In this document: positions 34,142 through 44,304 of the stretch, piece by piece
Numbering within the stretch: the stretch's first letter is position 1
Layout: each line of letters opens with the position of its first letter
Origin: Nitrospinae bacterium bin107
GTDB taxonomy: Bacteria > UBA8248
NCBI GenBank assembly: GCA_002238965.1
Contig: MPNJ01000001.1
Span: 62,001-126,000 of the forward strand
Length of the DNA: 64,000 nucleotides
Reading direction: 5' to 3'
Program-made: the position numbers and the translations under genes
Notes under the pieces: model-generated
What the model was told of the DNA's origin: nothing
Databases searched by the model: none
What the model saw: the letters and a program-made list of their open reading frames with translations, nothing else

Positions 34142-34890
34142 TCAGGGTCGACCGCCGGCAGACTCAACTTCACACCATCACCCTCTTCCTGGTAATAGAG
34201 GATGCGCTTGCAATTCGAGCACTCGTAAATCCTGTCCTCCGAATCCCTGATCTCCAAAAAGCGCTTGATGGTCTCCGCCGTGCGGCAGCCCTGGCAGGTG
34301 CGATTGACGACCGCGCAAACGGCCAGCCCCTTCCGGGCTTTTCTCAAACTCTGGTAGCGCGTCATCCACTTTTCGCTCACGCCGCCTGCGAGGGCTTTCG
34401 ACTTATCGAGTAGCGCGCTTAATTCACGCTCGAAATCCGCCCGATGATTCTCGTGCTTCTTCACCTCGCCCTGCACCTTACTCCTGGCCGACTCCAACTC
34501 GCCGTGTGCGAGGCTGAGTTTCTCCTCGTGCGCCGGCATGCTATCCATGATCTCGAGAACGGTATCCTCCAAAGCGCTGATCCGGTTCTGATACCCTTCG
34601 ATCTCAGCACCCAGGGCGCGGTATTCCTCGTTCGTCTTGACGAGCGTCTGCTTGCCGCGCGTGTCTCTGAGCTTCTGGTCGAAGGACTGAATTTCACCCT
34701 CCGCTTCACGCAATTTCTTCCTGGCGGCTTCCACTTCCCCCTCGAGTTCCTCAACGGACGACTCGAAATCCGCCAAATACCGCTTCTCCTTTTCGATGGA
34801 GGCGGGAACGCTGGAAATCGCATCGCGGCATTGATCCAATTTTACATCAATCGCCTGAAGCTCCATCAAGGCCGCCAATTCCGGGTGCAC
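34138..34890 (-). CDS. C4-type zinc-ribbon protein with long coiled coil (DUF164-type)
   Basis: Protein of 250 aa: residues 1-180 are heptad-rich and highly charged, predicted to form an antiparallel coiled coil. The C terminus carries a four-cysteine zinc ribbon, CQGC then about 20 residues and [10 protein letters not shown]. The family is widespread and is frequently placed before RNase HI genes; a nucleic-acid role is suspected but unproven. The start is a GTG at 34890 preceded by GAGGAG. It overlaps the RNase HI gene by four bases. Confidence 0.88.
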   Translation of the reverse strand: MHPELAALMELQAIDVKLDQCRDAISSVPASIEKEKRYLADFESSVEELEGEVEAARKKLREAEGEIQSFDQKLRDTRGKQTLVKTNEEYRALGAEIEGYQNRISALEDTVLEIMDSMPAHEEKLSLAHGELESARSKVQGEVKKHENHRADFERELSALLDKSKALAGGVSEKWMTRYQSLRKARKGLAVCAVVNRTCQGCRTAETIKRFLEIRDSEDRIYECSNCKRILYYQEEGDGVKLSLPAVDPE

Positions 34891-34935
34891 TACGCCAAAC
34901 TCCTCGCATCGTCAGATGTTCAACAAGTAATCTTG

Positions 34936-35010
34936 TGGTGGGCCCACCTGGATTCGAACCAAGGACCAGCCGGTTATGAGCCGGCGGCTCTACCGCTGAG
35001 CTATGGGCCC
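34936..35010 (-). tRNA. tRNA with CAT anticodon (elongator Met or Ile2)
   Basis: On the minus strand, acceptor GGGCCCA pairs with TGGGCCC, discriminator A and encoded CCA. The anticodon stem GCCGG/CCGGC encloses CTCATAA, giving CAT. The G1-C72 pair rules against the initiator. Methionine versus lysidine-modified isoleucine (AUA) cannot be settled without comparing the genome's other CAT tRNAs. Confidence 0.9.
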
Positions 35011-35086
35011 GATAGCAACGCGACCGTCAAGAGGGACGCCGGGAAACCGGTGCATCCTTCGCCTCGGGCGCCGCGCGTTCGCTGTG

Positions 35087-35117
35087 CATATATGGCCCCG
35101 CGCGCGATCATTGTCAA
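35087..35117 (-). promoter_or_regulatory. possible promoter of the CAT-anticodon tRNA
   Basis: A consensus TTGACA (35112-35117) is followed after 19 bp by TATATG (35087-35092). Spacing is long. It overlaps a CCCCGCG...CGCGGGG hairpin (7-bp stem) that may instead protect or terminate the rpoD transcript. Confidence 0.35.
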
Positions 35118-35135
35118 TCACGCGGGGTTGATGGC

Positions 35136-36938
35136 TTACACTTCCTCTTCGATGAAGCTTTTGAGCTTCTTGCTCCGCGAGGGATGCCTGAGTTTCCTGA
35201 GCGCTTTCGCCTCAATCTGGCGTATGCGCTCACGGGTGACGTCGAAATCCTGCCCCACCTCCTCGAGCGTGTGCTCGTTCTCCGCCCCGATTCCGAAGCG
35301 CTTGCGCAGCACCTTCTCCTCGCGCGGGCTCAAGGTCTGGAGCACCTTCTGGGTCTGTTCCTTCAAGTTCAGCTTGATGACGGAGTCCTGCGGCACCTCG
35401 GCCTTCTTGTCCTCGATGAAGTCGCCCAACTGGCTGTCTTCCTCCTCGCCGATGGGCGTCTCGAGGCTGATGGGCTCCTTGGCAATCTTGAGCACCTTTC
35501 TCACCTTGTCGACGGGCATATCCATCTTCACGGCGATTTCTTCGGGCAGCGGCTCGCGCCCGAGTTCCTGAATGAGCTGCCTCGAGGTGCGGATGAGCTT
35601 GTTGATGGTTTCGATCATGTGCACGGGGATGCGGATCGTCCGCGCCTGATCGGCAATCGCCCGGGTGATGGCCTGGCGAATCCACCAGGTGGCGTAGGTG
35701 CTGAACTTGTAGCCGCGCTTGTACTCGAACTTATCCACCGCCTTCATCAGGCCGATGTTGCCCTCCTGAATCAGGTCCAGGAACTGGAGCCCCCGGTTCG
35801 TGTATTTCTTGGCGATGCTCACGACGAGACGCAGATTCGCCTCGGCGAGCTCTTTTTTCGCCCGGCGGTCCTTGCGGCGGCCGCGGCGGATCATCTTCAG
35901 GGAATTCTCGAGGTCCTCGCGCGAGGCGCCCGCCTCCTTTTCCGTCGCGCGAATTTTGCGGCGCACGTTTTTGATGCGGCGATCGTATTCCGCGAGAATG
36001 CTGACGGGAATGCGCTTCTCTCCGACCGTTCGAATCGCGGGGCCGCCGTTATTGCCCTTCGACTTGGTGACCTCGCGAATCACGGCCCGCAGTTCGGATT
36101 CCTCCATCTCCACCTGCCGGAGATATCCCCCGATCTCCTCCTGATATTTGCGCATCGTCTCGACATAGGACCTCACCCGTTCGGCGATGCTGTCGACGCG
36201 CTCGGGCCGCAGGTTCATCTCGCGGATGCAGGCCGCCACCCTGTCGCGCGCTCTCTGCAAGTTGGCGGGATTGTCTTTCTCCGTTTTTCTCTTCTCCAGG
36301 GTGCGGAGTTGCGTTTTCAGCCTGGTCACGAGTTTCAGGATGCGCCGCTTGTCCTCTTCATACGTCGGCTTTTCCCGCTCCTCATCATCCGAGGCCGCCT
36401 CGTTCGTGACGACGACGAGTTCGGTCACGCCGAGTTCACCATTCTTGAGTTGATAGGCCAGGTCCAGGACGGCGTCGATCGCCACCTGCGTACTCACCGT
36501 CGCCTGGCATACTTCGATCTGGCCCTCCTCGATCCGCTTGGCGATCGCGATTTCGCCCTCCCGGCTCAGAAGGGGAATCTGCCCCATCTCGCGCAGATAC
36601 ATGCGCATGGGGTCGTCGGTTTTCCCGTACGTGGAATCATCGAACGAACTAATCGCCTCCGACCCCTCTTTTGCTGGACTCCCCGACTCGCTCTTTTTCT
36701 TGGCAGCGCGCTTCTCCGCCGATTCGCTGTCGAGAATCTCGATGTCCATGTCGCTGAAGAGCACCATGATGTCGTCGATGACCTCGGGCGAGGTTACGTC
36801 GGGCGGCAAAACGTCGTTCACCTCCTCATAGGTGAGGAAACCCTTCTCCTTCCCGAGGTCGATTAAGTTCTTGACGTCATCAACCTTTTTCTCTTTTTTC
36901 ACCTGCGTCGCTTGCGCCAATGTGACTCTCCTTTTCAT
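35136..36938 (-). CDS. rpoD: RNA polymerase primary sigma factor RpoD (sigma70)
   Basis: Housekeeping sigma factor. Region 1.1 lies within residues 1-75 ([20 protein letters not shown]). Region 1.2 shows [20 protein letters not shown], followed by a non-conserved insert of about 240 residues. Region 2 has [40 protein letters not shown] and [20 protein letters not shown]. Region 4 has [20 protein letters not shown] and [20 protein letters not shown]. Length is 600 aa. It follows dnaG by 58 bp in the classic dnaG-rpoD arrangement. The promoters called here fit its expected TTGACA/TATAAT specificity. Confidence 0.98.
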   Translation of the reverse strand: MKRRVTLAQATQVKKEKKVDDVKNLIDLGKEKGFLTYEEVNDVLPPDVTSPEVIDDIMVLFSDMDIEILDSESAEKRAAKKKSESGSPAKEGSEAISSFDDSTYGKTDDPMRMYLREMGQIPLLSREGEIAIAKRIEEGQIEVCQATVSTQVAIDAVLDLAYQLKNGELGVTELVVVTNEAASDDEEREKPTYEEDKRRILKLVTRLKTQLRTLEKRKTEKDNPANLQRARDRVAACIREMNLRPERVDSIAERVRSYVETMRKYQEEIGGYLRQVEMEESELRAVIREVTKSKGNNGGPAIRTVGEKRIPVSILAEYDRRIKNVRRKIRATEKEAGASREDLENSLKMIRRGRRKDRRAKKELAEANLRLVVSIAKKYTNRGLQFLDLIQEGNIGLMKAVDKFEYKRGYKFSTYATWWIRQAITRAIADQARTIRIPVHMIETINKLIRTSRQLIQELGREPLPEEIAVKMDMPVDKVRKVLKIAKEPISLETPIGEEEDSQLGDFIEDKKAEVPQDSVIKLNLKEQTQKVLQTLSPREEKVLRKRFGIGAENEHTLEEVGQDFDVTRERIRQIEAKALRKLRHPSRSKKLKSFIEEEV

Positions 36939-36996
36939 CCGGCCAGGCAGTTAAAACACTGCTAATTCATGACAAAACAAAACCCTCAAAAACGCT

Positions 36997-38883
36997 TCAG
37001 CGCGGCGAGGCCGTTCGCTGCCGCTCGCGCAGAAGCGCGTTTTTCCGCTCCAGAAGTTTCCACATTTCAGGGGAATCCTCCCCCTCTTGCTTGCGCGTCT
37101 GCTCGATGCGCTTCATCAAATCCTCTTCCACATTTCGCTGGCGGCGCTCCTTGAGCCTCTCGATGCAATCGAAAAGCTCCGCCTCCACCTCTTCGGGCTC
37201 CACCTCCACGACGGCCAATTCCACCACCAGGGCGCTCGCGGCGGGGCTCTCCAGCCTGTCCGCGATAGATGCCGCCGTGAGCGAGGCCGCATCCTGTGAT
37301 TTCATGAGGGAGAGCACCTCGTTCACCGCCGGGTCGGTCAGCAAGCCATCGGGCACCTCGGACGCCAACTCCGGCTTCATCAGCAAAAGCTGCAGAGTGT
37401 CCATCTCGAACTTTGGACGCTCGAGGTTCTCCCCCAGCAGATCGACCTTCTCTTCCTCTCTTCGGGGCGAACTTTCCCGGGCGTTTTCCGCCAGCATCCT
37501 CCTCACCATGGCCGTCAGCGTGGGATAGGGGATCCCGAGCTGATCCTCCAATAAGGCCAAATATTGGTCCTGAACGCTGTGGTGGCAAGTCCCGAGGATG
37601 GGCAAGAGCCGCTGGATGGCCTCGATTTTCTCGGCCTGGCTCGCGCCTGCGGCGATTCCGTCCATCGCAGTCTGGATGGTGTTCTCCAGGATTCCCTCCG
37701 CGGAGGAGAGGAGGCCGGCGAAGTCCTCCGCTCCGTTTTCTCCCAAAAACGTGTCGATATCGCGTCCTTCGGGGAGGTTGACCACTTTGAGGCGCACGGC
37801 GCCCGCTCCGTCGCGATCGATAAAATTCTTGCGAAGCACGTCGCTGGCCACGAGCAGATCGGGCGCGCCGGCGAGTCCGAGCATCCGTCCCGCCACCGAA
37901 CCGGCGCGCTCAGAGGCCGCGAGTCCCGCGGCATCGGGATCAAAGACGAACACGAGTTCCTCGGCATGCGCCCGCAGGATCCTGATGTGCTCGGCGGTGA
38001 GCGCGGTGCCCAGCGGCGCCACAGCCTCCCGGAACCCATGCCGCCAAAGCGATATGACGTCGAAATATCCCTCCGTCACCAGGACGCGCTTTTTCTCGCG
38101 AATCGCCTCCCTGCCCTCATAAAAGCCATACAGCGTCCTGCCCTTCTTGAAGAGCGCCGTGTCCGGAGAATTCACGTATTTCGCGGTGGCATGGCGCGGG
38201 TCGCTGTCGGGCAGCGAACGCCCGCCGAAGCCCACTATTTCGCCCTCGTGGTTGCGAATGGGGAACATGACCCGGTCCCTGAAGCGATCGTAATACCCGC
38301 TTCCATCCTCGCGCCTTACGGCAAGGCCCGCTTCCGCGAGGTCACCGGGAGATACGCCCCTTTTCCCTGCCGCCGTGATAAGCGCATCCCAGCGCGGGGG
38401 CGCGAACCCGACCCGAAACCTCGCGAGGGCGTCATCCGTAACGCCGCGCTCTTCCAGGTACCGGCGGCCCCGCTCGCCCGGGTTACTCTTCAGCGCCGCC
38501 ATGAAAAAATCGGCCGCCAGGCGATTCGCGGCGAGCATCTTCCGGCGCGCGTCGGGCTTCTGCGGACTCCGCTCCCCGGACCCCTCATAGCGGGAGAGGT
38601 CGATTCCCTGGCGTTTCGCCAGACGCGAGAGCGCCTCGAGAAAACTCATACCCTCGTGCTGCATCAGGAACTGAAAGACGTTGCCCCCCGCACCGCAGCC
38701 GAAACACTTGTAGATGCCCATGCGCGGGTTCACGTTGAATGAAGGCGTCTTCTCGTCGTGGAACGGACAGAGGCCCTTGTAGTTCGTCCCCGCTTTCTTG
38801 AGGCGCACGAACTCGCCGACGACGTCTTCAATCGGAGCGCCGTCCCTTATCTGATCGACCACCTCTTCCGGCACTCTTCCCAT
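36997..38883 (-). CDS. dnaG: DNA primase
   Basis: Synthesises RNA primers at the replication fork. The N-terminal CHC2-type zinc ribbon has CPFHDEKTPSFNVNP and YKCFGCGAGGNVFQFLM (about residues 39-72). The core shows GFAPPRWDALITAA and VMFPIRNHEGEIVGFGGRSL. The Toprim domain has VLVTEGYFDVISLWRHGFRE and LVFVFDPDAAGLAAS. The C-terminal third is the DnaB-interacting region and is poorly conserved, as usual. Length is 628 aa. It sits between mutS2 and rpoD. Confidence 0.97.
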   Translation of the reverse strand: MGRVPEEVVDQIRDGAPIEDVVGEFVRLKKAGTNYKGLCPFHDEKTPSFNVNPRMGIYKCFGCGAGGNVFQFLMQHEGMSFLEALSRLAKRQGIDLSRYEGSGERSPQKPDARRKMLAANRLAADFFMAALKSNPGERGRRYLEERGVTDDALARFRVGFAPPRWDALITAAGKRGVSPGDLAEAGLAVRREDGSGYYDRFRDRVMFPIRNHEGEIVGFGGRSLPDSDPRHATAKYVNSPDTALFKKGRTLYGFYEGREAIREKKRVLVTEGYFDVISLWRHGFREAVAPLGTALTAEHIRILRAHAEELVFVFDPDAAGLAASERAGSVAGRMLGLAGAPDLLVASDVLRKNFIDRDGAGAVRLKVVNLPEGRDIDTFLGENGAEDFAGLLSSAEGILENTIQTAMDGIAAGASQAEKIEAIQRLLPILGTCHHSVQDQYLALLEDQLGIPYPTLTAMVRRMLAENARESSPRREEEKVDLLGENLERPKFEMDTLQLLLMKPELASEVPDGLLTDPAVNEVLSLMKSQDAASLTAASIADRLESPAASALVVELAVVEVEPEEVEAELFDCIERLKERRQRNVEEDLMKRIEQTRKQEGEDSPEMWKLLERKNALLRERQRTASPR

Positions 38884-38913
38884 TCCTGTACCCTCATCCC
38901 AGCAAGCGGAGCA

Positions 38914-41265
38914 TCAGCGCAGGGCCAACTCCACGTTCGTGACGCCCCAGCCGCCCTCTTCGGGCCGCGCGGGGCCGAACTTCGACACCAGGGTGTGTTC
39001 CTTGAGCCTCTCGGCGATGACCTGGGAGAGCACCCCCTCCCCCTTGCCGTGCACGATGCGAACAGACGCGATTCCCACGAGCGCTGCGTCGTCGAGATAC
39101 TTGTCCACCATCTCGAGGGCGTGCTCGGCGCGCACGCCGCGCAGCTGAAGCTCGGGCGAGAAATCATCCCCTCTCGACAAGACGTCGTGCGTCACCGTGC
39201 TCCTGCGAGCGGGCGCGACCGGCGCATCGTCCAGAACCTCCACCACGCTGCAGGACAGGCGAAGGGATTTGCCGTTCACGGACACCGTCAACTCATCGTC
39301 TCCGTGCAGGGCGACCACCTCGCCCGTGCAGTTCATGAGCGGGATGCGCACCCTGTCTTTCACACGAAGTGAAACCGGCGCGCGCGTAGCCGCCTCTTCC
39401 CTCCGGGGCAGCGCTTTCTCGATTCCGGCGCTCAATTCGCGAATGCGCTCGCGCGCGATACGCTTGGCTTCCTCCATTTCAAGCGCCCCGCGCATCTCGT
39501 TCAGGAGATCATCGGCCTCGCGCCTCAAGTCTTTCAGGAACCGGGCCGCATCATCGCCCCTCTGGCGCGCTTCCTCGCTTAACTGGCGCTCGAGCTCTCT
39601 CTCGCGCGCTTCGAGCAACACCCGGCGGGCCGAGAGGTCGGCCTCCTTTTCTTCCATCTCGCGCCCCTGATCGGAGAGGTTCGCCATCAGGCGATCCACC
39701 TGAACGGGGCCTTTCGTGAGCAGCACATCCGCGCGCGCCAGCACGGATTCGGGCAGACCCATCATCTGCGCCACCGACATGGCGTTGCTCGGCCCGGCCG
39801 CGCCCATGCGGATCCGGTAGGTGGGCGAGAGGTCATCGGCATCGAACTCCACCGAGGCGTTCTCGGCGTGCGCGGCCTGATAGGCGTAATGCTTGAGGGC
39901 GTCGTGGTGCGTCGTCACGATGCAGAGCGCGCCGCTCTCCGCGAGATGCTCGAGCACGGAGACGCCGATGGCCGAACCCTCCGCCGGGTCGGTGCCGGAG
40001 CCCAACTCGTCCAGGAGCACGAGCACGCCCTCTCCCGCCTCGCGCACCGCACCCGAGACGCGCGCCATGTGGCCCGAGAAGGTGCTCAGGTTCTGCTGGA
40101 TGTCCTGCTCATCGCCGATGTCGGCGACGAGCGTCTTGACGACGGGGAGCGCGCTCTCGGGCGCCGCCGGTATGGGCACGCCGCACTGGTGAAGCGCCAC
40201 GCAAAGGCCCACCGTCTTGAGGGCCACCGTCTTGCCGCCCGTGTTGGGCCCGGTGATGAGGAGTTGGCGCATTCCGTCTCTCCCCACCTCGAGGTCGATG
40301 GGCACCACCTGTTCTTTCGGCACTGCGCCGACGCCCGCCGTGAGCAGGGGATGACGCGCGGCTTTCAGCCGGATGCTTCCGTCCGCGCTCGCCTGAGCGC
40401 GCGCGCCGCGCCAATCGACCCCCAAGCGCGCTTTCGCCCAGATGAGGTCGAGCCCGGCCAGGCACTGCACCAGATAGACAATTGCCTCGCGCGACGCCAT
40501 CACCCCCTCGGTCAGCTCGCGCAGGATTCGCTCCACCTCCGCGCGCTCGGCCTCGCGTTCCTCGGCGATGGCGTTGTTGACGGGCACCGCCGACAGCGGC
40601 TCCACGAACAAGGTCTCCCCGCTCGAGGAGCGATCCTGTATCACGCCCTCGAACGAGCGCTTGAAGGTCGTTCTGGCGGGAATCAGATACCGCTCGCGCC
40701 GCTGCACGATCAGGTTTTCCTGAACCGCATTCGGATGCGCGGCCATCACCCTGTCGAGCAGACGGCGTATCTCGTTCCTGAGCGCGCGCTGCTTCGCTCT
40801 CGATTCCTGGAGTTCCAGGCTCGCGTCGTCGCGCACCTCCCCGCGCTCATCGAGAATGCGCCTGATTCGCGCGGCCAGGGGATATAGCATGTCCGCGCCG
40901 TGAATGCGCATCCTGAGCCTGGGCAGCCTCTCGGCGCGCTCCTCCACGAAGCGGCGCACGTCGGAGGCGAGGTTCAGTAACGAGAGGATCGAGAGGAATT
41001 TCTCACCCTCGAGGTTCCCGCCCCGGCGTCTGATGTCCTCGAGCCACCCTTCGGGGTCATCGAACGCGGCCAGCGGCATGTACTCCCCGGCGCCCTGGAG
41101 CGCCACCGCTTCATCCGTCTCGTCGAGCAGGGTATCGACCTTGAAAGACGAGGTGAGCGGAACGAGCGCTGCGGCCGCAGCCGCGCCGGACTTCGAGGCG
41201 CAGCGAGCCTCCAGCAGTTTCAAAACATCTTCGAATTCAATGCCTTGCAGTGTTCGGCCATCCAT
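38914..41265 (-). CDS. mutS2: endonuclease MutS2
   Basis: MutS paralogue lacking the mismatch-recognition domain; it limits recombination or rescues collided ribosomes depending on species. It has the Walker A TGPNTGGKTVALKTVGL, Walker B region VLVLLDELGSGTDPAEGSA and IVTTHHDALKHYAYQ. A long coiled coil (EMEEKEADLSARRVLLEARE) and a KOW-like segment follow. The C-terminal Smr nuclease domain has QLRGVRAEHALEMVDKYLDD and VRIVHGKGEGVL. Length is 783 aa. It is first of the mutS2-dnaG-rpoD unit. Confidence 0.96.
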   Translation of the reverse strand: MDGRTLQGIEFEDVLKLLEARCASKSGAAAAAALVPLTSSFKVDTLLDETDEAVALQGAGEYMPLAAFDDPEGWLEDIRRRGGNLEGEKFLSILSLLNLASDVRRFVEERAERLPRLRMRIHGADMLYPLAARIRRILDERGEVRDDASLELQESRAKQRALRNEIRRLLDRVMAAHPNAVQENLIVQRRERYLIPARTTFKRSFEGVIQDRSSSGETLFVEPLSAVPVNNAIAEEREAERAEVERILRELTEGVMASREAIVYLVQCLAGLDLIWAKARLGVDWRGARAQASADGSIRLKAARHPLLTAGVGAVPKEQVVPIDLEVGRDGMRQLLITGPNTGGKTVALKTVGLCVALHQCGVPIPAAPESALPVVKTLVADIGDEQDIQQNLSTFSGHMARVSGAVREAGEGVLVLLDELGSGTDPAEGSAIGVSVLEHLAESGALCIVTTHHDALKHYAYQAAHAENASVEFDADDLSPTYRIRMGAAGPSNAMSVAQMMGLPESVLARADVLLTKGPVQVDRLMANLSDQGREMEEKEADLSARRVLLEARERELERQLSEEARQRGDDAARFLKDLRREADDLLNEMRGALEMEEAKRIARERIRELSAGIEKALPRREEAATRAPVSLRVKDRVRIPLMNCTGEVVALHGDDELTVSVNGKSLRLSCSVVEVLDDAPVAPARRSTVTHDVLSRGDDFSPELQLRGVRAEHALEMVDKYLDDAALVGIASVRIVHGKGEGVLSQVIAERLKEHTLVSKFGPARPEEGGWGVTNVELALR

Positions 41266-41310
41266 GAACCATCACCCACGGATAATAGATGTACAGCTGA
41301 ATCACCCCTT

Positions 41311-41328
41311 TGTCCCGGTACCGGGACA
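41311..41328. promoter_or_regulatory. perfect 18-bp palindrome upstream of mutS2
   Basis: TGTCCCGGTACCGGGACA is perfectly self-complementary and lies 46 bp upstream of the mutS2 start codon. It could be an operator for a dimeric regulator, or, in RNA, a stem near the ribosome-binding site. It does not match LexA-type boxes known to me. Confidence 0.45.
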
Positions 41329-41586
41329 CAACGGCGTGTTTCAGTAATCTTAATCGAAGAATTGGTGGTTCTTTTCCGGCACGCCTCCAGGGAATCAGTG
41401 GGGAATGCCGATGGGGCGAAGTGTACTCAGGGTCCTTTTCTCGATCGTTCTTCCAGATGAACCGAAGAACGCAGCGTCCATGAACAAAATGAGGGGATGA
41501 CCCTTGCCATCCCGTATCTTTTTGAAATTCAACTGCTTATAAAAATAAACCGCGCAGATTACGCAATAATCCCATTATCAGGAAAC

Positions 41587-41615
41587 AATATAGGAGCCGA
41601 GCGTGAACCTGTCAA
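41587..41615 (-). promoter_or_regulatory. strong sigma70-type promoter of mutS2-dnaG-rpoD
   Basis: TTGACA (41610-41615), 17 bp, TATATT (41587-41592) on the minus strand, in an A+T-rich block. It is close to consensus and is the only good promoter found between hisIE and mutS2. Confidence 0.82.
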
Positions 41616-41662
41616 TAATAATGAAAATAATTAAACATCATCACTTCGGGCGGGAAATCGCC

Positions 41663-41990
41663 CAATTCGGGGTTTTTGAAAAAATCCCGACCTCGTGATT
41701 CTGCGTATGTAACCAACCGAGCGAGGAAGTAGGAAACTTCACTCCCCCCTTGAGGGGGAGTCGAGGAAGCCGAACCGATAGGTGAAGGCTGACTCGGTGG
41801 GGGGTAGGATGCGTTTTATCGCCATTTCGAAATATACCCCCCACCGGTTCAGTTTCGGGGGTAAAACTCCCTTACCTCACCGTCGGTCTACCCGAGGAGG
41901 ATAGACCGACCCTCAAGGGGGGAGTGAAATTCAAAAGCGAGCGCGCAACCCGAATCGTTTCCCAGGGACTTTTTCAACTAGCCCCTTTGG
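41663..41990. repeat. palindromic intergenic element, copy A
   Basis: The outer ends resemble inverted copies of GTTGAAAAAGTCCC (41669-41688 and 41965-41990). Next come inner inverted arms CACTCCCCCCTTGAGGG (41740-41756) and CCCTCAAGGGGGGAGTG (41910-41926), then CGGTGGGGGGTA against TACCCCCCACCG. Copy C at 46.8 kb shares both flanks and arms. It is non-coding and ends 11 bp from the hisIE stop codon. Confidence 0.8.
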
Positions 41991-42001
41991 CCGAGAGCCC
42001 C

Positions 42002-42676
42002 CTATCTCTCGGACTCCGGCCTCCCGCCGCGCCCGAACCGGCGCGCGAGTTCCGCAAATACCCGCCCCGGCGGCACGTCGTTCGCGGCCATGCCCACCAT
42101 GGTGTGGAACCACAAATCGGCCACCTCGTTCGTTATCGCGTCGGGGCCCTCTTCGCGCATCGCCGTGACGACCTCGGCGGCTTCTTCGTCTATCTTCTCC
42201 AGCACCCGCTCCTCGCCCCTGGCGAACAGGCGCGCCACATAGCTCGAATCCGTATCGCCCGCCTTTTTTCGCTCCAGGATCAGGCGATAAACCGATTCCA
42301 GCAGGTTCTGATCGAAATCGAGGGCCGCCTCACCGCCTTCCCGATCAGGAACAGGAACTTCGTTGAAAAAACAAGACATCCGGTTCGTGTGGCAGGCCGG
42401 CCCGTCGGGCCTTACGATGAACACCAGCGCATCCGAATCACAATCGAGCCTCGCCGAGACCAGATGCAGATAGTTCCCCGACGTCTCGCCCTTGTGCCAA
42501 AGCTCCCCTCGGGAGCGGGACCAGAAGTGGACGGTTCCCTTCTTGAGCGTCAAGCGGAGCGATTCCTCGTTCACCCAGGCAAGGGTCAGGACCTGTCCCG
42601 TGCCCGCATCCTGGCAGATGGCGGGAGCCAGACCCTGCTCGTTCCACTTGACATCGGGAATCTCCACTTCGCTCAC
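42002..42676 (-). CDS. hisIE: bifunctional phosphoribosyl-AMP cyclohydrolase / phosphoribosyl-ATP pyrophosphatase
   Basis: Steps 2 and 3 of histidine synthesis fused. The N-terminal cyclohydrolase domain shows [36 protein letters not shown] and [12 protein letters not shown] with [12 protein letters not shown] (zinc cysteines). From about residue 120 the all-alpha pyrophosphatase domain has [19 protein letters not shown] and [15 protein letters not shown], then [14 protein letters not shown]. The GTG start at 42676 overlaps the hisF stop (GTGA). Length is 224 aa. It is the last his gene. Confidence 0.96.
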   Translation of the reverse strand: MSEVEIPDVKWNEQGLAPAICQDAGTGQVLTLAWVNEESLRLTLKKGTVHFWSRSRGELWHKGETSGNYLHLVSARLDCDSDALVFIVRPDGPACHTNRMSCFFNEVPVPDREGGEAALDFDQNLLESVYRLILERKKAGDTDSSYVARLFARGEERVLEKIDEEAAEVVTAMREEGPDAITNEVADLWFHTMVGMAANDVPPGRVFAELARRFGRGGRPESER

Positions 42677-43443
42677 AGCCTCACCTCCACGCCACGCTCG
42701 CGCAGATAGACCTTCACTTCCTCGACCGAGTAATCGCCGAAATGGAAGATCGAGGCGGCCAGAACGGCGTCGGCGCATCCCTCCTCCAAGCCATCGTAGA
42801 GATGCTCCAGATTCCCCACACCGCCCGAGGCGATGACGGGCACGCTCACCCGCTCGGCAATCGTGCGCGTCAAATTCAAATCATACCCGTCCTTGGTGCC
42901 GTCCCTGTCCATGCTGGTGAGAAGAATCTCGCCCGCGCCGAGTTCGCACGCTTCCTCCGCCCAGGCCACGGCGTCCTGGCCGGTGGGGCGAGAGCCCCCG
43001 TGCGTGAACGCCTCCCACCGGGGCGGGTCCGCATCGCCCGAGACGCGCTTGGCGTCGATGGCGCACACGATGGTGGAGCTTCCGTAGCGCTCCGCCGAGC
43101 GTTTGAGGACGCACGGGTCTCTTAGCGCCGCGCTGTTGATGCTCACCTTGTCCGCGCCTGCTCTCAGAAGATCGCGTACGTCTTCTTCCTCGCGCACGCC
43201 GCCGCCTACCGTGAGGGGAACAAACACGCGCTCCGCCGTGCGCCGCACCATGTCGAGCAGGGTGCCACGCTTTTCCTTCGAAGCCGTGATGTCAAGAAAG
43301 CAGATTTCATCCGCCCCCATCTCGTCATAATGCGCGGCGCACTCCACGGGGTCGCCCGCATCGCGAAGACCCTCGAAATTCACGCCCTTCACCACGCGGC
43401 CCTCTTTCACGTCGAGACAGGGAATGATTCGCTTGGCTAGCAA
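42673..43443 (-). CDS. hisF: imidazole glycerol phosphate synthase cyclase subunit
   Basis: TIM-barrel cyclase that receives ammonia from HisH to make IGP and AICAR. The N terminus [20 protein letters not shown] contains catalytic Asp11. [51 protein letters not shown] and [18 protein letters not shown] are typical. The start is a TTG at 43443 with GGAG upstream, required to keep the conserved first strand; it overlaps hisA by seven bases. Length is 256 aa. Confidence 0.97.
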   Translation of the reverse strand: MLAKRIIPCLDVKEGRVVKGVNFEGLRDAGDPVECAAHYDEMGADEICFLDITASKEKRGTLLDMVRRTAERVFVPLTVGGGVREEEDVRDLLRAGADKVSINSAALRDPCVLKRSAERYGSSTIVCAIDAKRVSGDADPPRWEAFTHGGSRPTGQDAVAWAEEACELGAGEILLTSMDRDGTKDGYDLNLTRTIAERVSVPVIASGGVGNLEHLYDGLEEGCADAVLAASIFHFGDYSVEEVKVYLRERGVEVRL

Positions 43444-44162
43444 GAGAGCATCTCCATCGCCTTTGGAAAATCCATGGTCCCCTCATAGAGCGCGCGCCCC
43501 ACGACAGCGCCGATGACGCCTTTCTCTTCTAAGGGAATGAGTTTTTCCACATCCTCGAGCCTGCTCACCCCGCCTGCGGCGATGACGGGCAGACCGCAGG
43601 CCTGGGCCAAGGCAACGGTAGGAGCGGGGTCGAAACCCTCCAGCGTGCCGTCGCGCCTGATGTCGGTGAAGATGATTCCCGCGAGAGGCAGCTGGGCGAA
43701 GCGGTTCGCCAGTGACTCGGGCGATACCGAATCGCCTTCCTCCCAGCCCGAGATTCTGACTTCCCCGTCCTTGGCGTCGATGCCCAACAGAATTTTACCG
43801 GGGTTCGCTCGGGCGGCGGATTCCAGGAATTCCGGATTCCTGAGCGCGCTCGTGCCGAGGATGACGAAGCTCGCGCCCGCTTCCAGCACGGCCGCGAGCG
43901 AAACTTCCGAGCGCACGCCGCCGCCGAATTCCACGGGAACGTCCACCGCCTCGGCAACCTGGGCCAGAACGTCGATGTGGGCGGGCGCGCCGTCGAAGGC
44001 GCCGTCGAGATCGATGAGGTGAAGCCGCTGCGCTCCCTGCTCCACCCAGCGCCGGGCCCAGGCGACCGGGTCATCGCCGTAGACGATCTCGCGCTCTTTC
44101 TCGCCCTGGATGAGCCGAACGCATTTACCGCCCTTGAGATCGACCGCCGGAATGAGAAGCAA
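43437..44162 (-). CDS. hisA: ProFAR isomerase (HisA)
   Basis: TIM-barrel Amadori isomerase of histidine synthesis. [20 protein letters not shown] carries the catalytic Asp8. [58 protein letters not shown] and [20 protein letters not shown] follow. The start is a TTG at 44162, again set by the conserved first strand; its ribosome-binding site is weak. Length is 241 aa. A 1.1-kb repeat-filled gap separates it from hisH upstream. Confidence 0.96.
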   Translation of the reverse strand: MLLIPAVDLKGGKCVRLIQGEKEREIVYGDDPVAWARRWVEQGAQRLHLIDLDGAFDGAPAHIDVLAQVAEAVDVPVEFGGGVRSEVSLAAVLEAGASFVILGTSALRNPEFLESAARANPGKILLGIDAKDGEVRISGWEEGDSVSPESLANRFAQLPLAGIIFTDIRRDGTLEGFDPAPTVALAQACGLPVIAAGGVSRLEDVEKLIPLEEKGVIGAVVGRALYEGTMDFPKAMEMLSC

Positions 44163-44304
44163 ACCGCCACCCCCGAGATGAAATCGCCGCCACTATTGCG
44201 CCTCTCATTAAACCCAAACGGGTTTAATTGCAAATGGTTATAAGAAATTATCTCAAGAAGAAGCACCGCGAGAGGTCGGGGTTGTTGAAAAAGTCCCCCT
44301 TGCC

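Larger units (their letters stand above)
41266..41640 (-). other. Promoter and long 5' leader of mutS2-dnaG-rpoD
   Basis: From the inferred start near 41580 to the mutS2 ATG, about 315 nt are transcribed without a convincing gene. The leader can form at least two perfect hairpins: 41446-41453 with 41464-41471 (8 bp) and 41494-41499 with 41508-41513 (6 bp). It ends with an 18-bp palindrome. A 28-codon frame beginning near 41480 has no ribosome-binding site. The arrangement suggests post-transcriptional control but matches no riboswitch I know. Confidence 0.5.
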
